This document shows, one piece after another, positions 59,786 through 64,000 of a stretch of 64,000 nt of DNA; position 1 is the first letter of the stretch; each line of letters begins with the position of its first letter. The DNA comes from Desmodesmus armatus (taxonomy: Eukaryota; Chlorophyta; Chlorophyceae; Sphaeropleales; Scenedesmaceae), in NCBI GenBank assembly GCA_007449985.2, contig VIIQ02000724.1, positions 248,001-312,000 on the forward strand, read 5' to 3'. Below the pieces are notes generated by a model. The model searched no databases, had not been told where the DNA came from, and saw nothing but the letters and a program-made list of their open reading frames with translations. The position numbers were made by a program, and so were the translations under genes.

Positions 59786-62700
59786 TCAACTCAGGGCCGA
59801 CAGAACCCCCGCCCTGCCACCCCGCCTGCCAGAAGCTGCACGTCCTCGCATCCTACTGCTCATGTGGTGCAGCAGCAACACACCCTCAGCAGCGTCGGGA
59901 CCCAGCTCCGCTGCAGCGGCTGCAGCAGCTGCTGCGGCGTATGCGGGGTTGTCCAGGCTGCTAGCGCTGTTGTCGCTGCCAACTGACGCCTCTGCGCGAG
60001 ACACGCCCATTGCATTACTGCGCACCCGGCTGCGCTCCTGGCTGGGCATGGCTGGTGGCTGCAGGACAGCAACAACGCAGCACACAAGCAAACAGAGCAA
60101 GCCTTTCAAAACCCTGTCACAGCTTCACCTCAACACAGCATCAAGCCCGACACATGCAAGGCGCTCACCACATGATCAGCGCACAACACTGGGGTGCTGG
60201 AAATTCACCTGACTAATGTCAAGTGGCAACATCCACCACCAGCAGCACACAGCACTAAACAGCAAGGAAACACCCTCAGCACGCACCTTGAACGCTCCAG
60301 CCAGCCCTGGGCCTCCATACACTACTGGGCCATCGCAGCCGCCCATGTACTCCTGCGGGAGCACCCAGCCTGCACCCTCATAGCCGCGCTGGGCGCCAGC
60401 ATTGTAGCCGGCGTGCTTGGTCCGCTTCCTGCTGCTGTTGGCCTGCTGGGCAGAGGAGCCCCGCTTGCCACTGGGACCTCCCTTGTTGGACCTGCGGTGG
60501 TGAGAAGTGGGTGGCAGTGGCAAGGTGGCAGTGGTAGTGAAAGTGGTGGAGGGAGCAGGTCGGCAGGGTGAAGGGACCTGAACAAGCTGGCATGTGCACA
60601 TGCTAAAACACTGCACGGCCAGTCAGCACCGAGGGCAAGATGGGCCTGTGAAAGCGCGCCAAGCCGTGCAAACACACTAACAGCAGCACTCAAACACCCC
60701 CCAAACAACAGCGTCAGAAATCCAAGGGCGGATACCCGCATGTCCCATCAACAGGCTCATCCTGACCTAGCGCTGCAGCCAACACCACCCAACCCACCTG
60801 GAGCCACCCCTGCTGCTGGTGGGAGGCAGGGCATCAGGGTCGATGCACCCGATCTCCCCAAACGTGGCCTTCGCATCTTGCCACCAGTGCACCAGCGGCT
60901 TGTGCCCCTCATCGCCACTGCCACTAGGCCCTGCCTGCATGCTTGCTGCTGCAGCGGCAGCAGCTGCTGCCATGTTTGCGAGCCCAGCAGCGCCAGCGTC
61001 TGCATACCCGCCACCCGCCCCAAACCCTGAAACATCGTAACCAGCAGAAGCAGCGGCCATGCTGTCAGCCAAGCCCGGCTGTGCTGACCACTGCTGCTGC
61101 TGGGCTGCAGTTGCTGCAGCTGCAGCAGGGCCGTAGTGCTTACTCATCCAGTACGAGTGGGGGTCAAAGCCAGCCCCACCCACCGCCCCTGCACCCCCAC
61201 CATAGCTGCTGCCCATTGCCCCTGCCCCTCCTGCCAGGAAACGAGACGCAAAGGAGGGGTCAATCTGTGGCATGGGGCGGAACAGGTTCAAGCCCCCTTG
61301 AGGCTGAGCAGCAGCTGCAGCAGCATCATACTCTTCTTGCTCCTGCATGTCCTGCTCCTGCTCTGCTACCTGCTGCTGCTGCTGCCTGAGCATCTCGTCC
61401 TGGTACTGCCTCTGCTGCTGCTGCATCACCTGGTGCTGAGCAGCAGCGGCTGCAAAGTGCTGAGCGGCAAGCTCTGGCAGCAGCGGTGGCGGAGGAGGCA
61501 TCTGCATCGCATGCAGCTGAGCCTGATGCTGCTCGGGGTTGTGGAAGGCTCCACCCTGGTACGCTGCTGCTGCTGCCGCTGCAGCCGCCGCCGCTGCTGC
61601 AGATACCGCACCAGCAGCAGCCGCAGCCGGGTCGACAGTTGTGCGCTTGAGTGATGACAAGCTGCGGGTGGTGTTGCTGCGCTGCGGGGGCCTCTTCACG
61701 CCACGCTGCTGTGGCTGCGACACAGCAGCTGCTGCTGCAGCAGCTGCCAGTGCTGCTGTCAAGTCCTGCTGTGGATTGTGCTGGCAGGCCTCTCCGTAGT
61801 CCAGTCCCTGCATCCCCAGCTGCACTGTGGGCTCCGTGCACTCGCCACCTGCTGCCGCAGCAGCTGCTGCCGCCGACGCTGCAGCAGTGCTGCCACCGGA
61901 CCCCCACCCACGCTGCTGCCTGCCAAGATGCCCTCTGCGATCGCCGCTCCCGCCGCTGCTGCTGCGTCTGCAACATAGCGCATGGGTGTTGGGCGCAGCA
62001 CGCCGGGGTTTACCCCCTTGCGCAGGTAGTACTTAGCAGGGTTCAGGCGGGAGTAGTCGTGGGTGACGTGGGGCTGAGACACTGCCTTGCGCATGGTTGA
62101 GGGGACATTGGCAAGCAGCACCAGGTGCACTGGCAAGTCCACCACAACAGCAGCACCGATGTCATCAGCAGCAAGCGCAGCACGGTCAGTGACGGCTGTG
62201 CCTAAGGATGGCTCCCCAGCCTCCCCCTCATCCTGCTGTTGCTGCGCTTGCGCCGACAGCATGTGTGTGCTGGTGCTGCGGGTAGGGGCGCACCGCCTGG
62301 CTGCTGGCAGAGGGCTGCGGGCAGCGGCAGGGGCAGCAGCTTCTGTTGCAGCGTCCTCTGTGTACTGTTGCTGCTGGGAGGTCTGGGCGCTGCTTGCCTT
62401 GCTGCGCCCAGATGCTGCGCGCACTGCTGCCAGGGCGCCAGCACCGTACTGCTGAGTCAGCTGCCGGTGCTGGCTGGCCTTGCTGGCGTCCCCCGCACCA
62501 GCAGCAGAGGTGCTGTTGCCTCCCGCAGCTGCAGCAGTGTCGAGGCTGCTGCTGGGTACTGGCATCACCTCTGCCCAAGCCATGGCCTGCACACGTGCAA
62601 GCCTGTGGAGCTCAAACAGCTGCTGCACAAACACGTCCTGCTGTGCCAGCAGCAGGGAGCGGATGCTGTAGAAGGCACGATCACCCAGAGCAGCATGCAT

Positions 62701-63636
62701 GGCACGGGGTGACGATAGATGCTGCTCCTGAAGGGCCTGCTGCTGTGGTGGTGGTGCAGGTGTCGACTGCTTCTGCACCTCCTGCTCCTGCTGCTGTGCT
62801 GCAGGGGCCTGCTGCTGCTGCTGCTGTGACTGGGTCTGCTGAGATTGCAGCTGGGGTAGCTGAGGCAAGCCAGCAGCAACAGGCAGGCGAGTGTGGATTG
62901 GTGCCAAGGCGAGCATGATGGGCTGCCGCTGCTGCAGCGCCACTAGCGCAGGCTGCGCCAGACTGGCAGCGAGCTGTCCGCTCCCACCAGCAGCAGCAGA
63001 GCCAGCAGCGCCACCCCTACCAGCAGCTGCTGCTTGTGCGCTGGCAGCTGCCTGCTGCTGTTGCTGCAGCAGGGATCCCAGCACCTGCTGCTGCTGAAGC
63101 AGCTGCAGCTGTGCGTGCTGAACGTAGGCCGCAGGTGTCTGCAGGCTGCTGACAGCAGGAGACAGCATGCTCCCGCTGGTGAAGGACGTCTGCTGCTGCT
63201 GTTGGGGCTTGCACATTCCATTCTGCAGCGCTGCTGCAAACAGCAGCTTGACCAGTTGGTCTGGATTCTTGGCCTGCTGCTGCTGCTGCTTGGTTGCAGG
63301 GGTCGGCAGCTGCCAGACTGCTCCTGCACTCTGCTGCTGCTGGCCCTGCGACTGCTGCATGCTGTTGGCGCCCTCGCTTGACATGCGCTGGTTTGTCAAA
63401 GTGTCAGCTGTGGTGGCTGTCTTGGTGGCAGCAGCAGCACTGCCTGCTTTGTGCTGCTGGGCAGAGCCCACATTGGGCCCACCTGCTGACGTGGCACTGC
63501 CGCCATTGGCATCACTCTGGCAGGCCTCAGCTGTGCTGCCAGCTGCCTGGCACTGCTGCAACATCGCGTTGTTGTAGAGCGTGGACTGTTGCTGGCCAGC
63601 ACAGCATCCTTCCTGTGTGCGCACGGGCTTCTGCAT
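59786..63636 (-). CDS. ELF3: ELF3-like protein with polyQ and polyA tracts
   Basis: The diagnostic block lies at about 62,580-62,700: DRAFYSIRSLLLAQQD followed by VFVQQLFELHRLARVQ. This matches the plant ELF3 consensus RFWxARxxIxxQQxVFxxQLFELHRLxKVQ. In plants ELF3 is the scaffold of the evening complex of the circadian clock. Another kept stretch reads DYSRLNPAKYYLRKGVNPG. The large exon begins at 63,630 (after tatgcag) or at the ATG at 63,636, and is dense in polyQ. Later exons: a polyA/polyQ exon ending at 60,798 (VHWWQDAKATFGEIGC), 60,491-60,287 and 60,058-59,786, with phases agreeing. The join between the first exon and the polyA exon near 61,850-61,960 is unresolved: the frame changes inside a GCN tract without a convincing intron. 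The N-terminal ELF3 block is not seen and may lie beyond the window. Confidence 0.75.
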
Positions 63637-63918
63637 AGCAGGAGAGGGCAACATAACAAAGGCAAGTGCCCAAACGATCAGGTGCAAGGCACCAAAGGGT
63701 GCAAAGGCGTTGAAGCAGAACTTATTTAGGCAAACCATCACCACAAGAGCCCTTAGGGTAAGCTGAGCTGTGGCACAGGATATTGCGAGTGGGGTCCTTG
63801 TGCCAATATCATCATCGCGTGTGATGCGGCAGCCAGGCACGTCAAGTTTATAATGAATACCCTAGATTGACAATCAAGGCAAGCAGATGCCCACGCTGGC
63901 CCAGACAGCGCTCCTCAC

Positions 63919-64000
63919 CAAGCCATCACGCTCCCCCAGTAGCCCTTGGCCCGCATGCGCTGCAACGAAGCCTCCACGACAGTCCTTGCTCAAGTTATCA
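63919..64000 (-). CDS. Partial exon at the right edge, unknown gene
   Basis: On the minus strand a clean frame reads VVEASLQRMRAKGYWGSVMA and ends at TTG|GTGAGG, a good donor. The exon continues past the window. It could be an upstream exon of the ELF3-like gene, but joining its donor (phase 2) directly to the acceptor at 63,630 gives a stop codon. Either another exon lies between them or it belongs to a different gene. Confidence 0.4.

Overview
The window looks like nuclear DNA of a chlorophyte green alga, probably a chlorophycean close to the Sphaeropleales. The lineage guess rests on gene style, not on a search. The evidence is GT-AG introns of about 100-900 bp, long CAG/GCN tracts coding polyQ and polyA, a green-lineage ELF3-type protein, a multi-exon CofD/UPF0052 gene, and two F-box/LRR paralogues. 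No bacterial operons, rRNA or convincing tRNA were found. Every gene assembled here except one lies on the minus strand.

Layout from left to right. 1-6,240 has no recognised gene; it holds one reversed copy (D) of a low-copy repeat family flanked by a pair of 350-bp direct repeats. 6,512-12,239 is an 11-exon CofD-like (UPF0052) gene whose introns contain duplicated exon pieces and hairpins. 14,430-24,459 is a decayed copy (XA) of a large unrecognised gene, next to a gigantic GGGGGA tract; XA is split by a 3.4-kb insertion carrying an intronless coiled-coil gene on the plus strand. Element A follows. 29,543-33,613 is a repeat-rich gene ending in an array of near-identical 330-bp symmetric exons. 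34,032-39,712 is the intact copy (XB): 11 exons, 939 codons, all phases agreeing. Elements B and C (40.1-46.6 kb) are a tandem pair with a 3,314-bp offset. 48,465-55,489 holds two tandem F-box/LRR genes in a 4.5-kb repeating unit, with remnants of further units on both sides. 59,786-63,636 is an ELF3-like gene rich in polyQ and polyA. A partial exon runs off the right edge.

The main theme is repeated segmental duplication. The block [repeat-rich gene - gene X - element] exists twice, one copy degenerate. The LRR unit and the element unit are tandemly repeated, with tracts of near-identity that look like gene conversion. Inside genes, exons (330 bp), 22-aa repeats and single exon fragments are duplicated too. 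Functionally, only the CofD-like enzyme-fold protein, the F-box/LRR proteins and the ELF3-like clock protein can be placed in known families. The X family and the exon-array protein are unrecognised. Exon boundaries were worked out by hand from splice sites, phase agreement and comparison between paralogues; no expression data or database search was available.
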